In this document: positions 16,509-25,731 of the stretch, one piece after another
Numbering within the stretch: the stretch's first letter is position 1
How the letters are laid out: every line of letters starts with the position of its first letter
Source of the DNA: Pseudomonadota bacterium
GTDB lineage: Bacteria; Pseudomonadota; Gammaproteobacteria; Ga0077536
Assembly (NCBI GenBank): GCA_016719885.1
Contig: JADJYF010000018.1
Location: forward strand, 62,001-126,000
DNA: 64,000 nt
Direction of reading: 5' to 3'
Made by a program: the position numbers and the translations under genes
Notes under the pieces: generated by a model
Databases searched by the model: none
Seen by the model: only the letters and a program-made list of their open reading frames with translations
Told to the model about the DNA's origin: nothing

Positions 16509-17822
16509 TCAGGAACGCGAGGCGGCGACGCGGAGCGGCGCGGCGGCGGCCGCGCCACCGATGACGGCGCTGGCGCGCGCGCAATCGACGCCATGGCCGG
16601 CGCGAGCCAGCACCGTGCAGGCGTTGACCGTGCGGGTGAGGCTGCCGACCGGTGCCGCGTTGTCGGTCAGCAAGGCGCTGACTTCACGCGCGTCCAAATC
16701 AGGCGCGACTTCCAGCAGCAGCGCGATGACACCGGTGACGTGGGCGGCGGCAATCGAACTGCCGGACATGTAGCCATAACGCTCGTGGGGCAGCGTGGTG
16801 AAGACCTCGGTGCCCGGCGCGATGGCGGCGCCGCTTTCGCTGGCCTGGCCGGCGACGCCGACCCGGATGACGCCCGGCACGGCGGTCGGAAAGGCGGCAT
16901 CGGCCCGTCCTGCGACCGGCATTGCGCCGACCACCAGCATGCCCTTGGCCATGGCGTTCGCGAGCAGGGTCTCGAGCAGGGCATCGCGCGGACCGGTCAG
17001 GCTCAGGTTCAACACCCGCACCTTGAGACGGATGGCGGTGTCGATGGCCTTGGCCAGGGTCAGGGTATTGCAGCTCGCATCCAACGCATCGGGTGCGCTG
17101 GCCCAGCACGCGCGCAGCGCGGCGAGGCGCGCCGCCGGCGCGACGCCGACAATGCCGGCGGCGTTGCCGGCGCGCGCGGCGATGATGCCGCCGACCGCCG
17201 TGCCGTGCACTTCGCCGGCACGCTCCTCGCTGCTGTCGTTGACGAGGTCGCGATGGGTGCTGACCTGGCCGCGCAGATCGGGATGACGCAGGTCGATGGC
17301 GGTGTCGACCACCGCCACCGTCACGTCGCGGCCGGTGGCGAAACGATGGGCTTCGTTGAGCTGCATGTCGGCGATCGCGCTTTGCAGCGGCTTGTACGGA
17401 TCGGCCGCCATGGTGTGAAAGTCATGCATCGGGTAGACGCCGTCGACCACGCCTTCCTTGCGCAATTCCTCGCTGACCGCCTGCAGGCTGCGTTCGTCGT
17501 CGATGGAATACACCACGCAATGCACGCCCAAGGTCAGCACCGGCCACTGGCTGACGGTGCTGAGCTTGTGTCGCTTGCCGAGTTCGCTGGCGATGCGACG
17601 GCCCCAGGCCGTGGAATCGTAATCGGCGGTGCGCGCATAGGTATCGCCCGGTCCGCCGGTCGGCGCGCGTTGCAGTCCGCGATCGGTGAATGTCACCAGT
17701 GCCAGTCGCTCGCTGTGAGAGCTCGCCACCGGCTGAAGCTCGGCCGCCTGCGACGCGACGCCGACGGACAGCGCCCACAGCGCGGCCAGCGTCACGCGGC
17801 GCAAGAATTTACGCGGGCTCAT
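16509..17822 (-). CDS. Exported subtilase-family (S8) serine protease with altered oxyanion site
   Basis: A 437-residue protein with a signal peptide (residues 1-27, cut near SQAAE), a prodomain-like stretch to about 160, and a subtilisin domain. The triad is D173 in VAVVDTAIDLRHPDL, H206 in EVHGTAVGGI, and S356 in MSGSSIAAAHVTG. The segment where subtilases have the oxyanion asparagine (usually AAGN) reads VVGAMPVAGRAD, so that Asn appears to be missing. Activity may be reduced or changed. The start overlaps the stop of the anti-sigma gene (ATGA), and the ECF sigma gene precedes that, so the three form one operon. The C-terminus has no anchor. Confidence 0.88.
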   Translation of the reverse strand: MSPRKFLRRVTLAALWALSVGVASQAAELQPVASSHSERLALVTFTDRGLQRAPTGGPGDTYARTADYDSTAWGRRIASELGKRHKLSTVSQWPVLTLGVHCVVYSIDDERSLQAVSEELRKEGVVDGVYPMHDFHTMAADPYKPLQSAIADMQLNEAHRFATGRDVTVAVVDTAIDLRHPDLRGQVSTHRDLVNDSSEERAGEVHGTAVGGIIAARAGNAAGIVGVAPAARLAALRACWASAPDALDASCNTLTLAKAIDTAIRLKVRVLNLSLTGPRDALLETLLANAMAKGMLVVGAMPVAGRADAAFPTAVPGVIRVGVAGQASESGAAIAPGTEVFTTLPHERYGYMSGSSIAAAHVTGVIALLLEVAPDLDAREVSALLTDNAAPVGSLTRTVNACTVLARAGHGVDCARASAVIGGAAAAAPLRVAASRS

Positions 17823-18496
17823 GGCGTCGCCCCCGGCGCCGCCGGCGCGGCAAAGCGCACGCCGCTGCGTGTCTTCAAGGTGTCCAGCGCGCTCGCCACC
17901 TGGCTGGCGGGCACGCGCACCGTGAACACGTTGTCATGATTGGGGCCACTCACCACGTCGCCGTGCACCGCGGCCAGCGCTTCCTGGATGGTGGCCATCG
18001 ACGCCTCGCCATCGAATGCCACGTACAGCACATCGGCGCCCACCACCTGGCCGCGATCCTGCGACAGCGTATGGAAAGTCTGCTCGACGAGGCCGACATT
18101 GCCCTGCATGTGGCCGATGCCGAACACCACGCCGGCCAGCATCGCGATCATCGCCAGGCGTCGCGTCGCATGGCGCATGCCGCCGCGCCCCCAGCGCCGC
18201 CATGGCGATGACGATGATGATGGCGGTGGCGGCGCGCTGCCGCGCACGCGCGCCATGATGCGCTCGAAACCGTCGTCGGCGAGGTGCCTCTCGGAGTCGC
18301 TGCCGCGAAACGCCTGGGCGAGACGCTGCTCGGCAGCGAGTTCCGCGCGGCACACCAGGCACGCCGCGAGATGCGCATCGAGCCTGTCGCGCTCGGCGCC
18401 GGCCAGGGTGCCGTTGACGAGAAACGGCAACAGTTCGCTGTACTCCTGGTGAGAAAAGGCTGAGTTCATGGCACTCGTTTCCGATGACTTGGTCAT
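17819..18496 (-). CDS. Zinc-finger anti-sigma factor with periplasmic prodomain-like domain
   Basis: A 225-residue single-pass membrane protein. The cytosolic N-terminus has the anti-sigma zinc motif HLAACLVC (H42, C46, C49). A serine/proline-rich linker and one membrane helix follow at about 112-132. The outer domain (roughly 140-225, with EALAAVHGDVVSGPNHDNVFTVRVP) looks like the inhibitory prodomains of subtilases. The inference is that it holds the ECF sigma factor and also touches the S8 protease encoded next. Possible starts are GTG 18505, ATG 18496 and ATG 18469; the middle one is used. The gene overlaps, or nearly abuts, both neighbours. Confidence 0.85.
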   Translation of the reverse strand: MTKSSETSAMNSAFSHQEYSELLPFLVNGTLAGAERDRLDAHLAACLVCRAELAAEQRLAQAFRGSDSERHLADDGFERIMARVRGSAPPPPSSSSSPWRRWGRGGMRHATRRLAMIAMLAGVVFGIGHMQGNVGLVEQTFHTLSQDRGQVVGADVLYVAFDGEASMATIQEALAAVHGDVVSGPNHDNVFTVRVPASQVASALDTLKTRSGVRFAAPAAPGATP

Positions 18497-18497
18497 G

Positions 18498-19121
18498 TCA
18501 ATCACTCATCGCGGCCGGTTCGCCGGACAATTGCGGCCACACTTCGCGCAAGCGCTTGCGGGCGTGAAAGATACGGGTCTTGACGGTGTTCTCGGGGCAG
18601 TCCATCACCTTGGCGATGTCCTGGTAATTCAGGCCATGGAAATACACCAGTTCCATGGCCGCGCGCTGCTCGGCCGACAAGTGGCGCATGGCCACGTGCA
18701 AGAGGTTGTCCTGCTCGAGTTCGCGCTGGGCGTGGCTGTCGTCACCGCCCTCCTCGCCGCTGGCCTCGCCGCCGGTGACGCCGAGCTTGCGCAAGGCCTG
18801 CAAGGATTTGAAATTGGCGATGCCGAGCAGCCAGGTCGAGGCCAGCGCCAGGCGCTGGGTGCGCGCCGCCTGCTGCCATACCGCCAGCATCACTTCACTG
18901 ATGACATCGTCGACCAGTTCCTGGCGGCGCGTGACCTGGTAGACGAAACGTTCCAGGTAGCGCCGGTAGCGCTTGTAGAAGATCTCGAAGGCCGGCGCGT
19001 CGCCGCGCCCGATGCGCTCGATGAGCAGCCAGTCGCCGTCGTCGTCGCGGTCAGCGGCAGCGACGGGCGCGGCCGGTGGCGGCCTGAATTTCAAGATGTT
19101 GTGCCCCGCGCCACCCGCCAT
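18498..19121 (-). CDS. ECF-type RNA polymerase sigma factor
   Basis: A 207-residue sigma-70 family protein. The region-2 sequence FYKRYRRYLERFVYQVTRRQELVDDVISEVMLAVW and the region-4 helix-turn-helix YQDIAKVMDCPENTVKTRI are present, and regions 1 and 3 are absent, as in extracytoplasmic-function factors. It is the first gene of an operon with the zinc-finger anti-sigma and the exported protease, so it probably responds to an envelope signal. Region 2 to 4 is separated by an acidic linker containing GEEGGDD. An ECF-type promoter controlling itself would be expected upstream of 19121 but was not identified. Confidence 0.93.
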   Translation of the reverse strand: MAGGAGHNILKFRPPPAAPVAAADRDDDGDWLLIERIGRGDAPAFEIFYKRYRRYLERFVYQVTRRQELVDDVISEVMLAVWQQAARTQRLALASTWLLGIANFKSLQALRKLGVTGGEASGEEGGDDSHAQRELEQDNLLHVAMRHLSAEQRAAMELVYFHGLNYQDIAKVMDCPENTVKTRIFHARKRLREVWPQLSGEPAAMSD

Positions 19122-19244
19122 GTCCAGCCACTCTCCTGTTTGCCGATGAATCGCGGCACGGGCGGGAAAGGTTCAGCGTGAACGGCAGCATGTTTTCGGT
19201 AATTTTTCATCCGCGTGTCCTTGCCCGGCCTGCGTCCTTGACCC

Positions 19245-19982
19245 CTAGAAGCCGACCGACAGGGAAAACACCACGCGCGCATCGACTTCCGCGCCGGCAA
19301 AGCGGTCGTGCACGCCCGGGTCATTGATCTCGTTGAAATAGACGTTGTCGACGTAGCGCAGGTCAGCCACCAGGTGGCGGCCGATGAAATAGCTGAGGCC
19401 CGCGTTCCAGTAGACGACGTCATAGGACGTGACCTTGGCGAGACCGTCGTAGCCGATGCCGACGGTGGCGTCCAGCACGTCGCTGAGGGGGTAGCGACCC
19501 TTGACCTCGCCGGCCACCGCGTTGTGACTCGCGCCGTAGCTGTCGAAGGCCACGCTGCCGCGCGCGGTGACGAGGCCGCGCCAGTCCAGGCTCACCGAGG
19601 TCTCGACATAATCGCCTGACTCGCCGAACACCTCGGCCTCGTACACGTAGGCCGACAGCACCGCATCGAGGCGCAGGCCGCCGGGCAGCGCGCGCTGCAC
19701 GCCGAGGTAGGGAATGAATTCGAACTCGGCGCCGCCGAAATCAACGGCGGTCAGCCACGCGCCGCCATAGGCGCCACTGCCACGGGCCAGGCCGACATGG
19801 GCCTGGGCGGCGGGATGGTCATCGCTCTTGGTATAGCCGTGGTAGAGGTAGTTGCTGGTAAAACGCGCCAGCGCGGTGGTGCTGAGCTCGGCCGCGGCCG
19901 GCGCCGCCAGGCCCGCGCAGACGCAGGCCGCGGCCCACGCGCTCGGTCTTGCAATCGGCAGTGGGCGGTGGGCACGGGACAC
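19245..19982 (-). CDS. TIGR02001-type outer-membrane beta-barrel protein
   Basis: A 245-residue exported protein that begins, after the signal sequence (ending LAAPAAAE), with LSTTALARFTSNYLYHGYTKSDDHPA. This is the start typical of the gammaproteobacterial TIGR02001 family. Alternating hydrophobic strands and a terminal SLSVGF with a final Phe indicate an outer-membrane barrel. The function of the family is unknown. No ATG is available. The GTG at 19982, with AAGG upstream, gives a sensible signal peptide, whereas the longest frame uses a TTG at 20090. It is monocistronic, between the ECF operon and the rhomboid gene. Confidence 0.75.
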   Translation of the reverse strand: MSRAHRPLPIARPSAWAAACVCAGLAAPAAAELSTTALARFTSNYLYHGYTKSDDHPAAQAHVGLARGSGAYGGAWLTAVDFGGAEFEFIPYLGVQRALPGGLRLDAVLSAYVYEAEVFGESGDYVETSVSLDWRGLVTARGSVAFDSYGASHNAVAGEVKGRYPLSDVLDATVGIGYDGLAKVTSYDVVYWNAGLSYFIGRHLVADLRYVDNVYFNEINDPGVHDRFAGAEVDARVVFSLSVGF

Positions 19983-20247
19983 GCTGGCAAATACCTTACG
20001 CGCGGCAGGCACGCGCCTGCCCGTGGCGGCCACTGAAGGCCTTACAAGTTCGTGGGGAATGATGCCATGGCGGCATGGGGGTCGTGTCAACGCCTACGGA
20101 AAGCAAAGTCCCTTCGCACAGCGCGGCAACGACTGGCGGTTGTTCACGACGTTAACAGGGCAGGTCGGCGCGCGCCAGCCGCCCAGCGTGCGCGCGATCA
20201 CGTTTTATCGCGGCGGGCCGCCGTCGAATGTCAAACGTCGTCAACTC

Positions 20248-21018
20248 TCAACGCAGGCGGCGCCAGGCGCCCTCGCCGGACTGGCGCCAGCCATGGTGGG
20301 GATGGCGCGCCAGCAGTTCGCGATCGCGAAACAGGTAGACCAGCGCCGCGCCCGCCACGAAACCGCCGACGTGGGCCCAGAACGCCACGCCGCCGCCCTG
20401 CGCGCCCAGGGAGCCGAGGCCGCCGATCATCTGCACCAGGAACCAGTAACCGAGCATCCAGAACGCCGGGATGGCGAAGGTCGTGACGTAAAACCCGAAC
20501 CAGAACAGCATGTGCACGTTGACCCGCGGGTAGAGCATCACGTACGCCCCCATCACCCCGCCGATGGCGCCCGAGGCGCCGACCATGGGAATGGCGGCGC
20601 CGGGATTGGCGGCGACCTGCAGCGCGGCGGCCGCCAGCCCGCACAACAGGTAGAAGGCCACGAAGCGGCCGTGGCCCATGGAGTCCTCGACGTTGTTGCC
20701 GAAGATCCACAGGAACCACATGTTGCCGATGAGGTGCATCCAGCCACCGTGCAGGAACATGTGGGTGATGACCGTCGACCAGTTGCCGCTCTCGGCAATC
20801 ACGCAGCGCGCATAGGGACTGAGCGGAATACCGACGCCGGCCTGCAGGTGGCCCAGCAGTTCGCCGGGCAACAGGCCGAGGGTACAGATGGAACTGGCGA
20901 GGGCCGGCTCGCGCCCCAAGCCTTGCACCAGCACCCACGCCGCGATGTTGAGCGCGACGATGGCCCAGGTCGCGTAAGGCGTCAGGATCTGGGGATTGTC
21001 GTCACGGATGGGGAACAC
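20248..21018 (-). CDS. Rhomboid-family intramembrane serine protease
   Basis: A 256-residue protein with about six membrane segments. The catalytic serine is S149 in GASGAIGG and the histidine H216 in AHVGGF. The HGGWMHLIGNMWFLWIFG loop (90-107) supplies the family H-xxx-N motif. Rhomboids cleave transmembrane substrates within the bilayer. An insert between the Ser and His helices (FYVTTFAIPAFWMLGYWF) is longer than in GlpG. The gene ends in a free GC-rich region and starts 9 bases after the stop of the upstream CoA transferase gene, so the two are likely co-transcribed. The substrate is unknown. Confidence 0.9.
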   Translation of the reverse strand: MFPIRDDNPQILTPYATWAIVALNIAAWVLVQGLGREPALASSICTLGLLPGELLGHLQAGVGIPLSPYARCVIAESGNWSTVITHMFLHGGWMHLIGNMWFLWIFGNNVEDSMGHGRFVAFYLLCGLAAAALQVAANPGAAIPMVGASGAIGGVMGAYVMLYPRVNVHMLFWFGFYVTTFAIPAFWMLGYWFLVQMIGGLGSLGAQGGGVAFWAHVGGFVAGAALVYLFRDRELLARHPHHGWRQSGEGAWRRLR

Positions 21019-21027
21019 GCGGCGCGC

Positions 21028-22233
21028 CTAGCGGCTGGCGGATTTCAGCACGCCGCGCGCACTGAGCGCCGCCACCTCGGCCGCGCTGTAACCGAGCAGC
21101 CCTTCCAGCACTTCGGCGTTGTGTTCGCCGAGCCGCGGCGCCACCAGTTCGGGCAAGTGAGGTTGCGCGGAGAAGCGCAGCGGGAATCCCGGGATCGACA
21201 GCGGCCCCATCAGCGGGTCCTCGATGTGCCGCACCGTGCCACGCGCATTGAAATAGGGATGGTTCAGGGCGTCGACCGGACTCAAGACCGGCGCCGACGG
21301 CACGCGATGGCTTTCGAGATGGGCGAACACCGCGTCGTTGTCACTGAAACCCTGCAGCCAGGCTTCGATCATCGGGATCAGATCCTTCTGATTGGCCGCG
21401 CGGCTGTCGCTGCTGGCGAAGCGCGCGTCGTGCTCGAGTTCGGGCCGCCCCATGGCCGCGCACATGCTCGGCCATTGCGGCTGCAGGGCGAGGATAACGA
21501 GGTAACCGCTCGGCCCCTTGTACACGCCGAACGGACACAGCAAGGGATGATGATTGCCGTTGCGGGTCGGCATGTAGGCGCCCTTGCTGAGGGTGTGGGC
21601 CTGCACGGCGATGTCCTGCAGGTGGAACATGCAATCGATCATGGCGAGATCCAGCCATTGGCCTTGACCGGTGCGGCCACGATGGAACAAGGCATAGCCG
21701 ATGGCCGAAAACGCATGCACGCCGCTGCCGGTGTCGGCGATGGCCAGGCCGATGGGATGCGGCGGGCCGTCGGCCGGCCCGGTCATGTGCATGAGACCGG
21801 CGAACGCCTGCGCTGCCCAGTCATAACCGGTCTTGTGCGACAGCGGGCTTTCGCGGCCGTAGGCCGACAGCGAGGCCATGATGATGTCGGGCTTGATGGC
21901 CTTGAGATCCGCGTAGGCGAGGCGCCGTTTCTCCATCACGCCCGGCCCGAAATTCTCGACCACCACGTCGACCTTGGCGACCAGCTCGCGCACGATGGTG
22001 TCGGCGGCCGGGTCGCGCAGATCGAGGCACAGGCTGCGCTTGCCGCGATTCTGCTGGATGAAATAGCCGCTGCGGCCATGGTCGGACCACGGCAGACCGC
22101 GCGACGGATCGCCGCCCGGCGCCAGTTCCACCTTGATGATCTCGGCGCCCATTTCCGCCATCAGGCGCGTGACGGTCGGCCCCGCCAGGTACTGGGTGAA
22201 ATCGAGCACACGAATGCCGTCGAGGATCATCAT
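21028..22233 (-). CDS. Family III CoA transferase (CaiB/BaiF type)
   Basis: A 401-residue cytosolic enzyme: MMILDGIRVLDFTQYLAGP, AEMGAEIIKVE, NRGKRSLCLDLR, VVVENFGPGVMEKR, GYDWAAQAFAGLM and PIGLAIADTGSG, with the candidate catalytic aspartate in the last motif. It moves CoA between carboxylic acids; the acid pair is unknown. Two adjacent ATGs at 22233 and 22230 are candidates, with GGAG about 9 bases upstream. The longer frame from 22341 lacks family sequence. It is distinct from the racemase at 10151, sharing only the fold. It precedes a rhomboid gene with a 9-base gap. Confidence 0.9.
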   Translation of the reverse strand: MMILDGIRVLDFTQYLAGPTVTRLMAEMGAEIIKVELAPGGDPSRGLPWSDHGRSGYFIQQNRGKRSLCLDLRDPAADTIVRELVAKVDVVVENFGPGVMEKRRLAYADLKAIKPDIIMASLSAYGRESPLSHKTGYDWAAQAFAGLMHMTGPADGPPHPIGLAIADTGSGVHAFSAIGYALFHRGRTGQGQWLDLAMIDCMFHLQDIAVQAHTLSKGAYMPTRNGNHHPLLCPFGVYKGPSGYLVILALQPQWPSMCAAMGRPELEHDARFASSDSRAANQKDLIPMIEAWLQGFSDNDAVFAHLESHRVPSAPVLSPVDALNHPYFNARGTVRHIEDPLMGPLSIPGFPLRFSAQPHLPELVAPRLGEHNAEVLEGLLGYSAAEVAALSARGVLKSASR

Positions 22234-22361
22234 CACCGTGCTCCGTCGGAGGTCTTGCGCCTTGAACTCAAGGCGTCGAGTGTACACGGCCACTTCAGCG
22301 TTGCGAGGCCACGCACCTGGACCGACAATGACGCCGCCCACAAGTCACGAGTCACGCCCGC

Positions 22362-22796
22362 ATGTCGGAACCCGTCCAGGTCGATGCCATTGCCCATGCC
22401 ATCCAGCTTGCGGTCACACCGGTATTCCTGCTGGCCGGCGTCGGCGCCATGCTGTCGGTGCTCGCCAACCGTCTCGCGCGCATCGTCGACCGCGGTCGCG
22501 TGCTGCACGAGCGACGCCATTTCGATCAATCGGAAATACGTGAAATCGACGTGGAGCTGGCGGTCATCAATCGCCGCATGCGGGTCGTCAACACCGCCAT
22601 TTCGCTGTGCACGCTGTGCGCACTCTTGATCTGCTCGGTGGTGGCGGTGCTGTTTCTCGGCACGGTGGCGGCCAGCGGCAATGCCACCGCCATCGCGCTG
22701 TTGTTCGTCGCCGCCATGACCTGTCTCATCGGCGCGCTGCTCGCATTCCTGATCGAGATCTACCTCGCCACCGTCAAGGTGCCGTTGCGGCGTTGA
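22362..22796 (+). CDS. DUF2721-family inner-membrane protein
   Basis: A 144-residue protein with three hydrophobic segments (about 16-34, 78-100 and 107-130). The conserved DUF2721 pattern AIQLAVTPVFLLAGVGAML...NRLARIVDRGR is at residues 13-47, followed by a charged helical stretch and EIDVELAVINRRMR. The function of the family is unknown. It diverges from the CoA transferase gene and converges with the SnoaL-like gene. The start at ATG 22362 fits the family length. Confidence 0.85.
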   Translation: MSEPVQVDAIAHAIQLAVTPVFLLAGVGAMLSVLANRLARIVDRGRVLHERRHFDQSEIREIDVELAVINRRMRVVNTAISLCTLCALLICSVVAVLFLGTVAASGNATAIALLFVAAMTCLIGALLAFLIEIYLATVKVPLRR

Positions 22797-22801
22797 GCGG
22801 C

Positions 22802-23326
22802 TCAGGCCGGCGCGCGGGCGCCCATGATCCAGTGGATGACATCTTCGCCGTCGCGGCGGCCCCACACACCGTTTTGACCGCGGCCGCGCGCGCCCTGCAC
22901 GGCATCGACGCGACGCCATTCGCTGGCCACCACGCGGTGGGCAATCTTCCATTCGCCGCCACGCCGCTCGAAGCGATCGACATAGCGAACGCCCATCACG
23001 TCGTCCTTGCCGTTACCGTCGGCGTCTTCGCGACGGTGATAGGCCACCGCGTAGGTTTCGGCGCGCGCGTGATCACCAACCACCTCGATGAGCATGTTGC
23101 CCATGAAATGCTGGGTGACGGTCCAGCGCGCGAGGAAGGTCGCGGCGGCGGCGATGAATTCCTCGACCGTACCCTTCATCGAGCCGTGGTCGTCGTAGGC
23201 ATCGGCGTGATAGCAGGAACGCACGAGATCGAAATCCATGCGGTCGATGCCACGCGCATATCGGTAGATGACGTCGGCGATCTCCTGGCGCGCGAGCAAG
23301 GTGGCGATGGCGGCCTGGTCACTCAT
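22802..23326 (-). CDS. SnoaL-like (NTF2-fold) protein
   Basis: A 174-residue protein starting AAIATLLARQEIADVIYRYARGIDRMDFDLVRSCY, the usual opening of SnoaL_4/ketosteroid-isomerase-like proteins. The pocket-forming segments (TQHFMGNMLIEV, RYVDRFERRGGEWKIAHR) follow. Members act as small-molecule isomerases, lyases or hydratases, or as subunits of dioxygenases. No partner gene is present. The ATG at 23326 has GGGGAG 7-8 bases upstream, so it is preferred to the longer frame from 23557. The C-terminus RVDAVQGARGRGQNGVWGRRD is a polar tail. Confidence 0.85.
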   Translation of the reverse strand: MSDQAAIATLLARQEIADVIYRYARGIDRMDFDLVRSCYHADAYDDHGSMKGTVEEFIAAAATFLARWTVTQHFMGNMLIEVVGDHARAETYAVAYHRREDADGNGKDDVMGVRYVDRFERRGGEWKIAHRVVASEWRRVDAVQGARGRGQNGVWGRRDGEDVIHWIMGARAPA

Positions 23327-23393
23327 GATGACTCCCCAAGGTTGGTTGCGGGTGATGGTGGCGGTCACCATAGCAGAGCATGGCCGGCGCGCT

Positions 23394-25328
23394 TCAGTGC
23401 ATGTGCGTTTCGGGCGCGGGTCGCAGCGCCGGCTCGGCTGCGAGCGTCGCGACGGTTTGCGCGAGTTGCGCTGGCGACCAGCACGGCGCGCCATCGCGGG
23501 CCAGCCAGCGCGCGCGTATGAAGCCGAAGCGATCGACGAGGAACGCCGCATCGCCATCGTTGCCCGGCAATGCGTCGCGACGGCCGGCGTGGACCAGGCT
23601 GCGACTCAACAGACCATAGGCGGCCGTCACCGCGTCGCCGCCGCCACTCAAGCAATGCACGCGCTCGGCGTCCGCGCCCAGCGCCCGGCAATCGCCGGCG
23701 GCCGGCACCACCAGCATCTCGAGCGGCGCACCACGCAGCGCCGGAGCGTCCGCCAGCGCGTGCAGCGTGTCGCGCGCCGCGCCGTCGCGAGCGATGTACA
23801 ACAACACCGCGCGCTCGCCGCGCCAGTCCTGCAACTCGCCGCGCCGGCCGGCGGCGCTCTCGAAGCGAAAATTGGGCGCCGCCAGCCACGCGCGGCCAGC
23901 CTCGATTTGTTCATCGATGACGCGCGCGCGATGACCGTCGGCAAAGGCACGCAGCATGTTGATCAAGTCCCAGCGCGCGCTGGCGTCGAGCACTGCGGCG
24001 AAGCCCGGCATGGCGCCGCTCGGTGTGCCGTCGGAGAGCCACGCGAACATGTCGCCGGCGCTATGCAAGGCCGTATGGCGGGCGAGATCGGCGGGCGCCA
24101 CGGTGGTCGTGAGGCTTTGCGCGCCATCACCGCGCGCACCGCTGCCGTGACAATCGGCGCAGTGCGCAGCAAAGAGCGTCATGCCGCGGCCGATGGAGTG
24201 CGCGTCGTAAGGCACGCCGGCGCGCAGGTAGGTGGTGGGAAACGCGCGCACCGCGATGGCCTGCACGCCGATGAGCGTCGCGCCCAGCAACAGCAGGACC
24301 GCCAACGCGCGGTAGCGCAGCCACCACGCGGGCGCCACGCATGACAGCAGGCTCACCGCCAGCACCACTTGCCATTGCGCGAAGCTGCTGGTGCCGAGCA
24401 GCGCCGGCTGCAGGCGGAATGGCAACCACCAATTGAGCGCCTGGTGCGCGCCCGGCGTGCCCTGCGCGAGCGCGAGCGCGAAGCCGAACAGCGCCAGCGC
24501 CGCCAGCAACTCGATGCCGAACACGCGCAGCACGGCGCGCCGCGTGTCGGCGGCATAATGACGTTCGAGGCGCGCGAGTTGCGTGCCGCGTAAATGCCAG
24601 GCCGCCATCAGCACCACGGCGAGCAGTGCGAGTTTGATCCACAGCAGCGCCGCCGCCTCGGTGGCGAACAGCGCCGGCCAGCCACCGAACTGGCGCCATG
24701 CGATCAGCGTGCCGCTGACGATGAGCAGCAGCATGGCGGTGAAGGCGAAGCGCGAAAAGCGCCGCAGGGCATGCAGCACGTAGTCACGTTGCGGCGCGCT
24801 GTCACCGGCGGCAAGCAGCAGGCTGCCCCACAGCGGCAAGCCGCCCAGCCACGCCGCGCTCAGCCAGGCATGCACAACGTGCAGCGGCAGGAACAACGCG
24901 AGTGGTTCGCCGACGCCGCCGTGGCCGGCGCGCGCGCCGGCCAGGAAAAAGCCCGTGCTGACAATCAGCAGTGCGAGCAAGGCGCCGCGCCGCGGCTCGC
25001 GCCACGGCAGCAGCACCGCCATCGCCACCAGCAGCATGGTTTGCTTGACCAGCCACATCTGGCCGAGTCGCGTGCCGAGCACCAACTGCTGCCATGGTGA
25101 CCAGTGGTGGCCGGCGGCGTGTCCGAGGATGCGCTCAGCGTGACCATCCAGCACCAGCACGCCGGCCACCAGCCCCAGCGCCGTCGTCCACGGCAGCAAA
25201 CGCCAGGCGCGTCGCGCCCACGGCTGCAGCGGCGCCGGGATGGCGCCGCTACGCCACCAGAACAGCGCGGTGCCCAAGGCCAGCACGGCCGCCGACTGCC
25301 AGGCGAAACGGGCGAGCGCGTCGAGCAT
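23394..25328 (-). CDS. CopD-type membrane protein fused to cytochrome c and a redoxin-like domain
   Basis: A 644-residue three-part protein. Residues 1-365 form a polytopic copper-resistance-D (CopD) domain with many Trp/His-bearing helices, such as LHVVHAWLSAAWLGGLPLW. Residues 375-465 form a class I cytochrome c domain with the heme site CADCH (C390, C393, H394) and a probable Met ligand in GAMPGF. Residues about 480-640 resemble a thioredoxin/redoxin fold (WRGERAVLLYIARDGAARD...DRFGFIRARWLARDG) but lack a CxxC motif. CopD with CopC is linked to periplasmic copper uptake. The added electron-carrier modules suggest copper redox chemistry, which is inference. It is downstream of copC on the same strand. 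Confidence 0.85.
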   Translation of the reverse strand: MLDALARFAWQSAAVLALGTALFWWRSGAIPAPLQPWARRAWRLLPWTTALGLVAGVLVLDGHAERILGHAAGHHWSPWQQLVLGTRLGQMWLVKQTMLLVAMAVLLPWREPRRGALLALLIVSTGFFLAGARAGHGGVGEPLALFLPLHVVHAWLSAAWLGGLPLWGSLLLAAGDSAPQRDYVLHALRRFSRFAFTAMLLLIVSGTLIAWRQFGGWPALFATEAAALLWIKLALLAVVLMAAWHLRGTQLARLERHYAADTRRAVLRVFGIELLAALALFGFALALAQGTPGAHQALNWWLPFRLQPALLGTSSFAQWQVVLAVSLLSCVAPAWWLRYRALAVLLLLGATLIGVQAIAVRAFPTTYLRAGVPYDAHSIGRGMTLFAAHCADCHGSGARGDGAQSLTTTVAPADLARHTALHSAGDMFAWLSDGTPSGAMPGFAAVLDASARWDLINMLRAFADGHRARVIDEQIEAGRAWLAAPNFRFESAAGRRGELQDWRGERAVLLYIARDGAARDTLHALADAPALRGAPLEMLVVPAAGDCRALGADAERVHCLSGGGDAVTAAYGLLSRSLVHAGRRDALPGNDGDAAFLVDRFGFIRARWLARDGAPCWSPAQLAQTVATLAAEPALRPAPETHMH

Positions 25329-25353
25329 GGGCGGCCGCGCGGTGCGCCTGTGC

Positions 25354-25731
25354 CTAGCGAGCGCCGGGTTCGCCGATCACGAACGGCGACGACCCTTCGA
25401 CGATGTGTCCGTCGACCGACAGCACGCGGTAATGCAGGCGATAATTACCGGCCGCGAGCGGCGCCTGCAAGCGGAGGCTGAGACCATTGTCGGGCAGCGA
25501 CGCGAGCGCGCCCTGGGCAACCACCTGTCCGCGACTGTCCTCGACCGCAAGCGAAGAGAACGCCGCTTCCAGCGCTTCGTTGAACCACACGCTGACGGTC
25601 GGCGGCGACTTGTCGAGCACGGCGTCCTGGCCGGGCACGGCCTTCACCAGCACCGCGTGCGCGCTGACCTCGACACTGAGCAGCACGCAGAGCAGCGCCG
25701 CCGCCCATCGGGTTGGTCGATGCATGTTCAT
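25354..25731 (-). CDS. CopC-domain periplasmic copper-binding protein
   Basis: A 125-residue secreted protein. A signal peptide ends at SAHAVLVKAVPG, which leaves the N-terminal histidine that forms the CopC copper site. The beta-sandwich segments VSVWFNEALE and YRVLSVDGHIVEGSSPFVI supply the other conserved His. It binds Cu(II) and works with CopD. Two ATGs are close (25731 and 25725). The first overlaps the stop of the upstream gene (ATGA), supporting coupled translation. A longer frame exists but starts inside the neighbour. Confidence 0.9.
   Translation of the reverse strand: MNMHRPTRWAAALLCVLLSVEVSAHAVLVKAVPGQDAVLDKSPPTVSVWFNEALEAAFSSLAVEDSRGQVVAQGALASLPDNGLSLRLQAPLAAGNYRLHYRVLSVDGHIVEGSSPFVIGEPGAR

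Noticed and set aside
19852..22629. 925-residue open frame on the plus strand opposite the beta-barrel, rhomboid and CoA transferase genes
   Set aside because: It covers three well-supported genes on the other strand and shows no domain.
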